From: Kribbella monticola
GTDB lineage: Bacteria; Actinomycetota; Actinomycetes; Propionibacteriales; Kribbellaceae
Direction: 5' to 3'
NCBI RefSeq assembly: GCF_003261635.1
Contig: NZ_QFXK01000027.1
Span: 372,001-436,000 of the forward strand
Length of the DNA stretch: 64,000 nucleotides
Under the pieces are notes generated by a model, which was given only the letters and a program-made list of their open reading frames with translations, did not search any database and was not told the DNA's origin. This document shows, in pieces, positions 46,882 through 54,959 of this stretch. A program made the position numbers and the translations under genes. Each line of letters begins with the position of its first letter. Position 1 is the stretch's first letter.

Positions 46882-47345
46882 GCGACGTCGTGGCCGAACG
46901 CCCCACCGAACTACTGGCTGCTGTCGAGCACGAACTCTCGACCCTGTTCCGCCGCGCCCGCTCCTCCCAGATGCTGCTGGCGCGCCGCGTCCACCCCGAG
47001 ATGGACGCGGCCGGCTACGCCCTGATCTCCCAGATCGAACTCGGTACGGCGAGCGGCGGCCCTGGTGTCCGCGCCTCCGACGTCGCCCAGGCCCTCGGCC
47101 TCGACAAGTCCACCGTCTCCCGCGGTCTCACCCAACTCGAAACCCTCGGCCTGATCGAGCGAATCGAAGACCCCGACGACGGCCGCGCCCGCCTGCTGCG
47201 CCTGACCAGCACCGGCGCCGCCGGCTTCAACGCCATGCGAATCCAGCGCCAGACCGAATTCCGCGCCATCCTCGCCCGCTGGGACACCCCCGACCTCGCG
47301 ACCCTGGCCAACCTTCTCGCCCGCTTGAATTCCGATCTCAGCTAG
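46878..47345 (+). CDS. MarR-family regulator
   Basis: The 155-residue winged-helix protein shows the MarR DNA-binding core [20 protein letters not shown] then [20 protein letters not shown], flanked by dimer helices. GTG 46878 overlaps the hisF stop by 4 nt, so it is cotranscribed with hisF. That coupling has no obvious functional reason. A weak hairpin (CGCCGC-N15-GCGGCG, 47351-47377) follows before the next MarR gene. No operator can be assigned to it in particular. Confidence 0.88.
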   Translation: MSDVVAERPTELLAAVEHELSTLFRRARSSQMLLARRVHPEMDAAGYALISQIELGTASGGPGVRASDVAQALGLDKSTVSRGLTQLETLGLIERIEDPDDGRARLLRLTSTGAAGFNAMRIQRQTEFRAILARWDTPDLATLANLLARLNSDLS

Positions 47346-47394
47346 CTCCCCGCCGCCACGTTCTGTGATCAGCGGCGTGCACTCGGCGCATATG

Positions 47395-47438
47395 GTTGCA
47401 GAAATCAACTATATGTGTATATAGTTGGGTTATGCAAC
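47395..47438. promoter_or_regulatory. 44-bp symmetric MarR operator
   Basis: The inner dyad CAACTATAT-N4-ATATAGTTG (47406-47427) is perfect. Outer arms GTTGCA (47395-47400) and TGCAAC (47433-47438) are placed at equal 5-bp distances and share the same centre. The ATG of the following MarR gene (47432) falls within the right edge, so bound repressor would block transcription and the start site. Confidence 0.8.
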
Positions 47439-47941
47439 TAGCCCAGCAGACCTCTGTCCCGGAGGTGGAGCGGGACACGCCGGCCCAGGAAGTTCTCGAA
47501 GGGGTCAGTTCGCTGATCCGGGCCGTGCGATGTATCGAGCACCGGCACCTGTGGCCCGACTCCGGGTTGCGGCGGGCGGATGCGAGCGTGCTGAAGGTGC
47601 TGGCCAAGGGTGGCGAGCAGCGCACTGGTGAGATCGCGACGAAGCTCGGTGTCGACGCCTCGGTGGTCAGCCGGCAGCTCACCGCGCTGGAGAGCGACGG
47701 CCTGGTGAGCCGTCGGCCGGATCCAGCGGATGCGCGGGTCTCGCTGGTCGCGCTCAGCGACGCGGGCCAGCGACGGCTGGAGGCCTTGTACGCGAACTAC
47801 ACCAAACATCTTCGCGCCGCGCTGGCGGACTGGGATGACGAGCGGATGGCTGACGCCGCGGAGGCTCTGCGTCGCGTCGCCGGTGCCGTCACCGAGGCCG
47901 CCGAGTCCGTACGGCGTGTCAACACATCGACTGGAGACTGA
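47432..47941 (+). CDS. MarR-family regulator of a drug exporter
   Basis: The 169-residue protein has a MarR winged helix (RTGEIATKLGVDASVVSRQL then TALESDGLVSRRPDPADARV) between helical dimerisation arms. Its start codon lies in a large symmetric operator, so autorepression is likely. Its stop overlaps the MFS exporter start (TGATG), the classic regulator-efflux pair. An in-frame ATG 12 codons upstream (47396) falls within the operator and is less likely to be used. Confidence 0.9.
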   Translation: MQLAQQTSVPEVERDTPAQEVLEGVSSLIRAVRCIEHRHLWPDSGLRRADASVLKVLAKGGEQRTGEIATKLGVDASVVSRQLTALESDGLVSRRPDPADARVSLVALSDAGQRRLEALYANYTKHLRAALADWDDERMADAAEALRRVAGAVTEAAESVRRVNTSTGD

Positions 47942-49536
47942 TGACTGTCACCGAGAACCGGTACCAAGCGCCTGCTGCCGCGCCGGAGCTCACCCACCGC
48001 GAGATCCTCGAGATCCTGATCGGCCTGCTGGCCGCGCTGTTCACGGCGATGCTCAGCTCGACGATCGTCAGCAATGCCCTGCCGACGATCATCGCCGACC
48101 TCGAGGGATCACAGACGCAGTACACGTGGGTGTTGACGGCGAGTCTGCTGGCGACCACGGTGTCGACGCCGATCTGGGGCAAGCTGTCCGACCTGATGAG
48201 CAAGAAGCTGCTGGTGCAGCTCGCGATCATCCTGTTCGTGATCGGCTCGGCGCTGGCCGGGATGGCGCACAACGTGCCGTTCCTGATCGGCGCCCGCGTA
48301 CTGCAAGGACTCGCAATGGGCGGCCTGATGGCGTTGGCCCAGGCGATCATCGGCGCGGCGATCCCGCCCCGCGACCGCGGCCGGTACTCCGGCTACATGG
48401 GTGCCGTCATGGCAGTAGCGACCGTCAGTGGACCGCTGATCGGTGGTGTCATCGTCGACACCTCGTGGCTCGGCTGGCGCTGGTGCTTCTACGTCTGCGT
48501 CCCGCTCGCCGTGATCAGCCTCGTGATGCTGCAGAAGTACCTCCACCTCCCGCTGCTCAAGCGGCGCGTGAAGATGGACTACCTCGGCGCGATCCTGATC
48601 AGCGCCGCAGCGAGCCTGCCGCTGATCTGGGTGACCTTCGCCGGCCAGGACTTCGACTGGGTCTCGTGGCAGTCGGCGGTGTTCGTCGGCGGCACCCTGT
48701 TGTTCGGCCTGCTCGCCGTACTCGTGGAGACCAAGGCGGCAGAGCCGCTGGTCCCGTTGAAGGTTGTGCGGCAGCGGACCACCGCCCTGGCGATCGTGGC
48801 CAGCCTGGCGGTCGGCGTCGCGATGTTCGGCAGCGCGCTGTTCCTCGGCCAGTACTTCCAGATCGCCCGCGGTTACAGTCCGACCGAGGCCGGTCTGCTG
48901 ACGATCCCCATGATGCTCGGCTCGTTCATCGGTTCGGTCGGCTCCGGCCAGTTGATCACCCGGTTCGGGAAGTGGAAGCGGTACCTGATCGCCGGCGGCA
49001 TCCTGCTCGTCATCGGCCTCGCGATCCTGGGCACGATCGACCACACCAGCCCGTACTGGTACGTCGGCCTCGGCATGCTCTCGATGGGCATCGGTATGGG
49101 GATGATGATGCAGAACCTCGTCCTCGCCGTACAGAACACCGTCGACGTGACGGAGATCGGCGCGTCGAGCGCGACCGTTTCGTTCTTCCGGAGTCTCGGC
49201 GGAGCCGTCGGTGTCTCGGTCCTCGGCGCGGTGCTCGCGGCGCGGGTCAAGGACTTGCTGATCCAGGGCCTACTGGCCGGACCGGGCGGCCCCGAAGCGG
49301 TGCGCAAGCTGCAGGAAGGCGGCGGCGGGACGAGCCTGCTCGACGTCGGTCACCTGCCTCCGCAGCTCGCCGAGCTGGTCCGTCACTCGTACGGCGACGC
49401 GACCGGCCGGATCTTCCTCATCGCTGCTGCCTGCGGACTCGTCAGCTTGCTCGCGGTCCTGTTCATCAAGGAGGTTCCGCTCCGCCGTACGGTCGCCAAG
49501 CTGGAGCCCACCCTCGAGGACGTCCTCGACGACTGA
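47941..49536 (+). CDS. DHA2-family (EmrB/QacA-like) MFS drug exporter
   Basis: The 531-residue protein has ~14 predicted helices and DHA2 signatures: LDxT-like motif region SSTIVSNALPTI, WVLTASLLATTVSTPIWGKL and the motif C-like GPLIGGVIVD. It exports drugs or dyes using the proton gradient. Translational coupling to the MarR gene indicates induction by a substrate that releases the repressor. It converges on another MFS gene with only 3 bp between stops and no terminator visible. Confidence 0.92.
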   Translation: MTVTENRYQAPAAAPELTHREILEILIGLLAALFTAMLSSTIVSNALPTIIADLEGSQTQYTWVLTASLLATTVSTPIWGKLSDLMSKKLLVQLAIILFVIGSALAGMAHNVPFLIGARVLQGLAMGGLMALAQAIIGAAIPPRDRGRYSGYMGAVMAVATVSGPLIGGVIVDTSWLGWRWCFYVCVPLAVISLVMLQKYLHLPLLKRRVKMDYLGAILISAAASLPLIWVTFAGQDFDWVSWQSAVFVGGTLLFGLLAVLVETKAAEPLVPLKVVRQRTTALAIVASLAVGVAMFGSALFLGQYFQIARGYSPTEAGLLTIPMMLGSFIGSVGSGQLITRFGKWKRYLIAGGILLVIGLAILGTIDHTSPYWYVGLGMLSMGIGMGMMMQNLVLAVQNTVDVTEIGASSATVSFFRSLGGAVGVSVLGAVLAARVKDLLIQGLLAGPGGPEAVRKLQEGGGGTSLLDVGHLPPQLAELVRHSYGDATGRIFLIAAACGLVSLLAVLFIKEVPLRRTVAKLEPTLEDVLDD

Positions 49537-49539
49537 GTA

Positions 49540-50802
49540 CTACGTACGCAAGGCAGGCGGTTCGAGCCCCTCCAGCGACCTCGTCCGGATGATGGGGGAG
49601 CGAAGCAGCCACAGGACTGCGAGCAAGCCGCCTGCCGAGGAGATCAGCAGGGTCTCCCGTACGCCGAGCCACGTGCCGAGGAAGCCACCCACGATCGCGC
49701 CGAGCGGGCGGACTCCGTAGTTGATGCTGCTGTAGGCGCCGGAGACCCGGCTGCGCATCTGTTCATGCGTCACCGAGGCCTGCAAGGAGTTCTGCGGGAT
49801 GTCGTAGCACATCACCGCGAACATCCCGACGAAGTCGGCGGCACCCAAGGCGGTGGCCCGGATCCACAGCGGTCCCGAGGCGAGCGCGGCGATCGCGATC
49901 GAGGCGGGGAAGACGAAGGCGCCGATGGCGATCAGCGGACCGACGCCGATCAGCCGGGTCAGCGGAGTCGCCGCGAGCGCGCCGAGCAGACCACCGGAGG
50001 CACCGATTCCGAAGGCGAGACCGATCGTCCCGGCGGACAGGCCCAGGGTCCGGCTGGCGAACAGGACGATCAACGCAGCACCGATCAGATTGAAGAAGTT
50101 GATCGTCGTCGAGCAGGCGAGGGTGTAGCGCAGGTACGGGTGGCGGAACAGGTAGCGCATGCCCGCCCGCGCCCTACCGAGTAAGGATTCCCCGGCGCCG
50201 TCGGCCGGTCCTGGTTCGGTGGAGAGGCGGCTCACCTGGATAGCCGAGAAGACGAACGACAACGCATCGGCGAGGATCGCGACCGGCGCGGTCAGCCACT
50301 GCACCAGCAGTCCGCCGAGCGCAGGACCACCCATGAACGAGATCGAGCGCGTCGATGAAAGCTTGCTGTTCGCCTCCAGGAAATGGTCCCGCGACACCAG
50401 GCGGACGAAGAACGACGAGTACGCCGTATTGAACACGACGTGCGCGATGCCGGCGAGGATCGCAACCGCGTAGAGCTGTCCTAGCGTCAACAGGTCCAGC
50501 CAGTACGCCGCCGGCAGCGACGACAGGAGGACCGTACGACTCAGGTCGGCGGCGATCATCAACGGCCGCTTGTCCCGTCGCTGATCGACCCAGGCGCCGA
50601 TGAACAACGACGCGAGATTGGGCAGCCAGACCGCCGCGGTCAGGAAGCCGACCTGGCTGGGGGAGGCGTTCAGCAAGGTGACGGCGATCAACGGCAGTGC
50701 GAGCTCGCTGATCCGGTCGCCGAACTCCGAGACGCCCTGAGCGGACCAGAAGGTCCGGAACTGACGATCACGCCACAGGCTGGTCGCAGGCAGAGTCCTC
50801 AC
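49540..50802 (-). CDS. MFS transporter
   Basis: The 420-residue protein begins with LWRDRQFRTFWSAQGVSEFG, typical of MFS_3/enterobactin-exporter-type carriers, has about twelve helices and the loop GAWVDQRRDKRPLM. The substrate is unknown. GTG 50802 is the family start. The ArsR-like regulator gene lies 58 bp upstream in the same direction, so the two may form a unit with repression relieved by ligand. Confidence 0.86.
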   Translation of the reverse strand: MRTLPATSLWRDRQFRTFWSAQGVSEFGDRISELALPLIAVTLLNASPSQVGFLTAAVWLPNLASLFIGAWVDQRRDKRPLMIAADLSRTVLLSSLPAAYWLDLLTLGQLYAVAILAGIAHVVFNTAYSSFFVRLVSRDHFLEANSKLSSTRSISFMGGPALGGLLVQWLTAPVAILADALSFVFSAIQVSRLSTEPGPADGAGESLLGRARAGMRYLFRHPYLRYTLACSTTINFFNLIGAALIVLFASRTLGLSAGTIGLAFGIGASGGLLGALAATPLTRLIGVGPLIAIGAFVFPASIAIAALASGPLWIRATALGAADFVGMFAVMCYDIPQNSLQASVTHEQMRSRVSGAYSSINYGVRPLGAIVGGFLGTWLGVRETLLISSAGGLLAVLWLLRSPIIRTRSLEGLEPPALRT

Positions 50803-50860
50803 GGCGGATCCTTACTCGAGCGGCAGGAAAGGGCAGCAGGCGGCGGGGGCGACGCGGAGA

Positions 50861-51448
50861 TCAGCTTGTTGCTTCGGGCAAGGACATCCGGATCATCCGG
50901 ATCCGGCGGGCGTCCGCCGGTGCGCCTTCGGACCCGCGCCGGACGTAAGGAGCGAGGAGATTCTCGATCGCTTCGTCGAGTGCCTCGGCTTCCTCGAGAG
51001 TGACCTGCAGCAGCGTGTTCGCAGACCAGGCCTGCCGGCTCAGCTCAGGATCCAGGTCGGGCTCCACGTCCGACAGCCATTGCTGGACATAGTCGACGGC
51101 CTGGCTCATCATCTCGGCGCGGAGCAGGCGACCGGCCTCGGCGCCCTCCGGCGTTGACGGCATCTCGAAGCGGAAGCCTCGGGCGACCGCCTTCCACCAT
51201 CGCCGGCGCTTGTCGGCGGCGCCGTCCGGTGGCGGCCCGTCCGTGACGAGGCCGAAGGTCGCCAGGTGCCGCAGGTGCCAGCTGGTCACCGACGGGGAGG
51301 CGCCGACGTGCTCGGACAGCTGGGTTGCGGTGGCTGGGCCGTTCTTCTGCAGATAGCTGAGCGCGGCCAGCCGGACCGGATGCGCCAGCGCCCGCATCGC
51401 CTGCGGATCGGTGACCTCGAAATCGCCGTACGGATTCCTGAGAGACAT
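50861..51448 (-). CDS. ArsR-like winged-helix regulator
   Basis: The 195-residue protein has an ArsR-type DNA-binding domain at residues ~12-90: RALAHPVRLAALSYLQKNGP, ATQLSEHVGASPSVTSWHLR and the wing region GADKRRRWW-like. A helical C-terminal domain follows, as in regulators paired with MFS pumps. No metal-binding cysteines are seen. ATG 51448 is chosen because TACTCT at 51455-51460 (minus strand) sits 6 nt upstream, a leaderless arrangement; the frame extends 16 more codons but would include the promoter. Confidence 0.85.
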   Translation of the reverse strand: MSLRNPYGDFEVTDPQAMRALAHPVRLAALSYLQKNGPATATQLSEHVGASPSVTSWHLRHLATFGLVTDGPPPDGAADKRRRWWKAVARGFRFEMPSTPEGAEAGRLLRAEMMSQAVDYVQQWLSDVEPDLDPELSRQAWSANTLLQVTLEEAEALDEAIENLLAPYVRRGSEGAPADARRIRMIRMSLPEATS

Positions 51449-51469
51449 GTTTCGAGAGTAATCTCTCAG
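51438..51469. promoter_or_regulatory. Inverted repeat over the start of the ArsR-like gene
   Basis: CTGAGAGA (51438-51445) and TCTCTCAG (51462-51469) are perfect inverted arms 16 bp apart. They flank the ATG and the -10 box of the ArsR-like gene, a position suited to autorepression. Confidence 0.55.
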
Positions 51470-51486
51470 ATCGGCTGCCGCATCAC

Positions 51487-51559
51487 TACTACGCAACTAC
51501 GTAATAAAAATCCATCTCAGAGGCGCAGAAGGTCGGTTATGGTTAGCAGATGCGTAGTA
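51487..51559. promoter_or_regulatory. Distant inverted repeat around the MarR promoter
   Basis: TACTACGCA (51487-51495) and TGCGTAGTA (51551-51559) are perfect complements 55 bp apart; a related ACTACGTAAT lies just inside the left arm. The right arm overlaps the MarR start codon (51550) and the left lies in the shared region with the divergent ArsR-like gene. A TATGGT -10 (51538-51543) is 6 nt before the ATG. Two operator half-regions are plausible. Confidence 0.4.
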
Positions 51560-51978
51560 ATGACGAAGCGGCCAGGAGGATCCTCACCGGGGTCAGTCTG
51601 CTGGCGAGTCGGGCGAGGGCGGAGCGGACCGGCGCAATCACGCTCGTTCAGACGGCCGTGCTGCGGCATCTGTCCAGATCCGGTCCGTTGACGCCGAGCG
51701 AGCTCGCCGACCGGCTCAAGAGTCAGCCGCAGTCGCTGTCGAGGGTGTTCGCCGCGCTGGAGGACCAGGGCTGGATCCGCCGCCGTCCAGCACCCGACGA
51801 CGGCCGCCAGTCCCTGCTCGAGATCCTCCCGGCCGGCCTCGACGTACTCGCCGCCGAGCTCCGGCCGCGGGAGCGCTGGCTGGCCGGGGCGCTGCAGCAG
51901 CTGACGGAAACGGAGCGCGACTTCCTCGTCGTCGCGGCCGGCCTGCTCGAACGACTGGCAGAGGACGACGACCTGTGA
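51550..51978 (+). CDS. MarR-family regulator of an ABC exporter
   Basis: The 142-residue protein has the MarR core LTPSELADRLKSQPQSLSRV then LEDQGWIRRRPAPDDGRQSL with flanking helices. It is divergent from the ArsR-like gene and overlaps the ABC exporter start (GTGA) at its 3' end, so it probably regulates that transporter. TATGGT lies 6 nt upstream of the ATG with no Shine-Dalgarno, indicating a leaderless message. Confidence 0.88.
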   Translation: MRSNDEAARRILTGVSLLASRARAERTGAITLVQTAVLRHLSRSGPLTPSELADRLKSQPQSLSRVFAALEDQGWIRRRPAPDDGRQSLLEILPAGLDVLAAELRPRERWLAGALQQLTETERDFLVVAAGLLERLAEDDDL

Positions 51979-53741
51979 CGGCGACGATCAGCACCGACAT
52001 CACCATCGACAAAGCCCCCGTACGCCGGGTGGCACGCCTCTTCCGTCCGTACCGCTGGTCGATCGCCGTCCTGCTCCTCATCTCGGTCGCCCAGGGTGCC
52101 GCCGGGGTCGCGTCGCCGTTCATGGTCCGCGAGATCGTCGACCGCGCGCTCCCGCAGCGCAGTGCGACCCTGGTCGTCCTGTACGCCGGCGGCATGATCG
52201 TCGCGGCCGCGCTCGCCGCCGTCCTCGGTGTCGCCTCGACGCGGCTCTCGAACGTGATCGGCCAGGGCGTGATGCACGATCTCCGCGTCGGCGTGTACGA
52301 CCACCTGCAGCGGATGTCGCTCGGCTTCTTCACCCGCACCCGGGCCGGCGAACTTCAGTCGAGGATCGCCAACGACATCGGCGGGGTGGACAACGTCGTG
52401 ATCAACACCGCCAGCTCGGTCGTCCAGAACGGGATCGCCGCGCTCACCGTGGCGGTCGCCGCACTGTTCATGAACTGGAAGCTCGCGGCCGTCTGCCTGA
52501 TCGTCGTACCGCTGTTCCTCGCCTTCTCGTTCCGGCTCGGGCGGCAGCAGCGCCAGATCGCTCGCGGCCGTCAGCAGCAGCTCGCCGGGATCACCGCGCT
52601 GGTCGAGGAATCCCTTTCGGTGGCAGGGGTTCTGCTCGCCAAGACACTCGGCCGTCAGCGCGAACTGTCCAGCCGGTTCGCGACCGAGTCACGCGCTTTG
52701 TCCCGGATCGAACTCGACGCGGCGATGAACGGCAAGTGGGTGAATTCGAGCCGGCGGGCCAGCCTGACGATGATCCCCGCGATCGTCTATCTCGTCTCCG
52801 GACTCACCCTCGCGCACGGCTCCGCGCAGTTCTCGATCGGGACCGTCGTCGCCTTCACCACGATGCTGAACCGGCTGGTCGCGCCCGCAACGGCCCTGCA
52901 GGGGATCGGAACCGCCGCCTCCACCTCGATGGCTCTGTTCGGCCGGATCTTCGACGTCCTGGATCTGCCCGTCGACGTCGAAGAGAAGGCCGACGCCCGG
53001 GAGCTGCCGCACCCGCGCGGCGAAGTACGGGTAGCAGATGCCTCCTTCCGGTACTCCGACGAGGCGCCGTGGACGCTGGCGGGGGTCGACTTCGTCGTCG
53101 AGCCCGGGACGACGACCGCGCTGGTCGGCGAGACCGGCTCGGGCAAGACGACGCTGGCCTATCTGCTCGCCCGGCTGTACGACCCGCAGCGCGGCAAGGT
53201 GATGATCGACGGAGTGGACCTGCGCGACCTGAAGTTCGCTGCGATCTCGGACGCCGTCGGCCTGGTGTCGCAGGAGACCTACCTGTTCCACGAGTCGGTC
53301 CGGGAGAATCTCCGCTTCGCGGCACCGGAGGCGACCGATGCCGAGGTGATCGCGGCGGCAAGGGCAGCCCGGATCCACGACCTGATCGCCGGACTGCCCG
53401 AGGGGTACGACACGGTCGTCGGCGCCCGCGGCTACCGGTTCTCCGGCGGTGAGCGGCAGCGGCTCGCGATCGCCCGGATGCTGCTGCGGAACCCGCCGAT
53501 CCTGATCCTCGACGAGGCCACCAGCGCGCTCGACAACGAGACCGAACGGGCGGTCCAGGCCGCGATCGACGAACTGGCCAAGGGCCGGACGACGGTCGCC
53601 ATCGCGCACCGGCTGTCCACCGTCCGCAATGCCGACCAGATCCTCGTCCTCGACCACGGCCGGATCGTCGAACGCGGCACGCACGAGGAACTGCTCGCCC
53701 GCTCCGGCCGGTACGCCCAGCTGCACGGCGCACTCACCTGA
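51975..53741 (+). CDS. ABC transporter, fused permease and ATPase
   Basis: The 588-residue exporter half-molecule has six helices in its N-terminal ~320 residues and an ATPase domain with Walker A GETGSGKT (385-392), Q-loop SQETYLF, signature FSGGE (489-493, Phe replacing the common Leu), Walker B LILDEATS and an H-loop His in VAIAHRLS. It works as a dimer, so with no partner nearby it is probably a homodimer. GTG 51975 overlaps the MarR stop by 4 nt. The likely role is multidrug or lipid export under MarR control. Confidence 0.92.
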   Translation: MTATISTDITIDKAPVRRVARLFRPYRWSIAVLLLISVAQGAAGVASPFMVREIVDRALPQRSATLVVLYAGGMIVAAALAAVLGVASTRLSNVIGQGVMHDLRVGVYDHLQRMSLGFFTRTRAGELQSRIANDIGGVDNVVINTASSVVQNGIAALTVAVAALFMNWKLAAVCLIVVPLFLAFSFRLGRQQRQIARGRQQQLAGITALVEESLSVAGVLLAKTLGRQRELSSRFATESRALSRIELDAAMNGKWVNSSRRASLTMIPAIVYLVSGLTLAHGSAQFSIGTVVAFTTMLNRLVAPATALQGIGTAASTSMALFGRIFDVLDLPVDVEEKADARELPHPRGEVRVADASFRYSDEAPWTLAGVDFVVEPGTTTALVGETGSGKTTLAYLLARLYDPQRGKVMIDGVDLRDLKFAAISDAVGLVSQETYLFHESVRENLRFAAPEATDAEVIAAARAARIHDLIAGLPEGYDTVVGARGYRFSGGERQRLAIARMLLRNPPILILDEATSALDNETERAVQAAIDELAKGRTTVAIAHRLSTVRNADQILVLDHGRIVERGTHEELLARSGRYAQLHGALT

Positions 53742-53772
53742 ACCCTTGTGCCGGAAATTGGTGTGAAAAAGG

Positions 53773-54324
53773 ATGGAACCGGACAGGGGAGCAGCGCGTG
53801 TTAGGGGTGTGAGGCACATCGACGGCGATCCGGCGGCGGAAGTGGCGGCGCTGTATGCGCGCACCTGGCCGCGGCTGATCGGCGTACTGGTGTCCATCGG
53901 GGGATCGCGGGCCGATGCCGAAGAGGTCGCGCAGGATGCGTACGTGAAGCTCCTGGGCCGGTGGGACCGGATCCGCCGCTATGACGACCCGGAGGCGTGG
54001 GTGCGAGCGGTCGCGGTACGGACCCTGGTGAGCAGGCTGCGGCGTCAGCAGGTGGCGGCCCGTGCGGCCGCGAAGTTGCTGGGAAGGACCAGCGAGGTCC
54101 GTGAGCCGGACGGCGACGCGCTGGACGTATCCGCCGCGCTGGCCAGGATCACCCCCGCCCAACGAGCTGTGGTGGTGCTGCATCACGTGATGGATCTACC
54201 GATCGAACAGGTCGCCGACGAGCTCGGGCTGCCGCCCGGGACGGTGAAGTCCCGGTTGGCCCGGGCCAGGCAGGCGCTGGCCCCACTACTCGCCGTACAG
54301 GAGGAGGTGCCGCATCATGCCTGA
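53773..54324 (+). CDS. ECF-type RNA polymerase sigma factor
   Basis: The 183-residue protein has region 2 (VAALYARTWPRLIGVLVSIG and ADAEEVAQDAYVKLLGRW) and region 4 (LARITPAQRAVVVLHHVMDL, then QVADELGLPPGTVKSRLARA) of SigE-like ECF factors and lacks regions 1 and 3. It is followed with an 8-nt overlap by a membrane protein that is probably its anti-sigma factor. ATG 53773 follows AAAAAGG. A GTG 13 codons later is a possible alternative start. Confidence 0.9.
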   Translation: MEPDRGAARVRGVRHIDGDPAAEVAALYARTWPRLIGVLVSIGGSRADAEEVAQDAYVKLLGRWDRIRRYDDPEAWVRAVAVRTLVSRLRRQQVAARAAAKLLGRTSEVREPDGDALDVSAALARITPAQRAVVVLHHVMDLPIEQVADELGLPPGTVKSRLARARQALAPLLAVQEEVPHHA

Positions 54325-54913
54325 GCTGGACGAGCTACTGACCGAGTACGTCGACGAGCGGACTCCCGAACACGCGCCTTCGTTCGCGCAGGTGGAGCGC
54401 GCTGTCGTCCGGCAGCGGCGTCGCCGGAGCCTGGCAGCGGTGGCGGCGGTCGCGCTGGTCGCCGGCGGAGTTGCCGTGGCAACGCTCGACCAGCCGCGCG
54501 CCGAGGAAGACCCCGCGACCCCGCCGGTGAGTGCGCCCGTCCTCGGTGCGCTCGACGACGGACCGCCGCCGGCGCGGTACAAGTTCGGTACGACGGTGAT
54601 GGTGCTGGCCGGGGAGATCCCGATCGTCAGCGTCGTCGCCGACCCGGACAGCACCGACAGCGTGGTCGTCGAGGTCGCCCGCGACACCGAGGCGACCTGC
54701 ATCCCGCACACGATGGTGCGGATCCTCTCGCAGGACACCAAGACGGTCCGGATCGCTGCCTACCGGTACTCGGTGGCGCCGGATCAACCCGACGGCCAGC
54801 AGTGTCCGAAACCTGGTGGAAAGGACGTGCGGATCCCGCTGGATCTGCGCTGGCAACTCGGGAACAGGAAGGTGCTGGCCGGCGCGACTGGGAACCGGTC
54901 GGTCCTGAACTGA
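54317..54913 (+). CDS. Probable anti-sigma factor, single-pass membrane protein
   Basis: The 198-residue product has an ~35-residue N-terminal segment (DELLTEYVDERTPEHAP, QVERAVVRQRRRR), one membrane helix (residues ~38-57, SLAAVAAVALVAGGVAVATL) and an extracellular domain with two cysteines. The type II topology and the overlap with the ECF gene are those of anti-sigma partners, but no zinc-binding HxxxCxxC motif is present. It could instead be a target co-expressed with the sigma factor. Confidence 0.65.
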   Translation: MPELDELLTEYVDERTPEHAPSFAQVERAVVRQRRRRSLAAVAAVALVAGGVAVATLDQPRAEEDPATPPVSAPVLGALDDGPPPARYKFGTTVMVLAGEIPIVSVVADPDSTDSVVVEVARDTEATCIPHTMVRILSQDTKTVRIAAYRYSVAPDQPDGQQCPKPGGKDVRIPLDLRWQLGNRKVLAGATGNRSVLN

Positions 54914-54916
54914 CGA

Positions 54917-54951
54917 CCTCGCCGGGGCGGACCGCGACCACCCCGGCGAGG
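54917..54951. terminator. Terminator between sigma operon and winged-helix gene
   Basis: CCTCGCCGGGG pairs perfectly with CCCCGGCGAGG across a 13-nt loop (11-bp stem) between convergent genes. It lacks a T-run on either strand. Confidence 0.7.
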
Positions 54952-54959
54952 AAGTCTGT

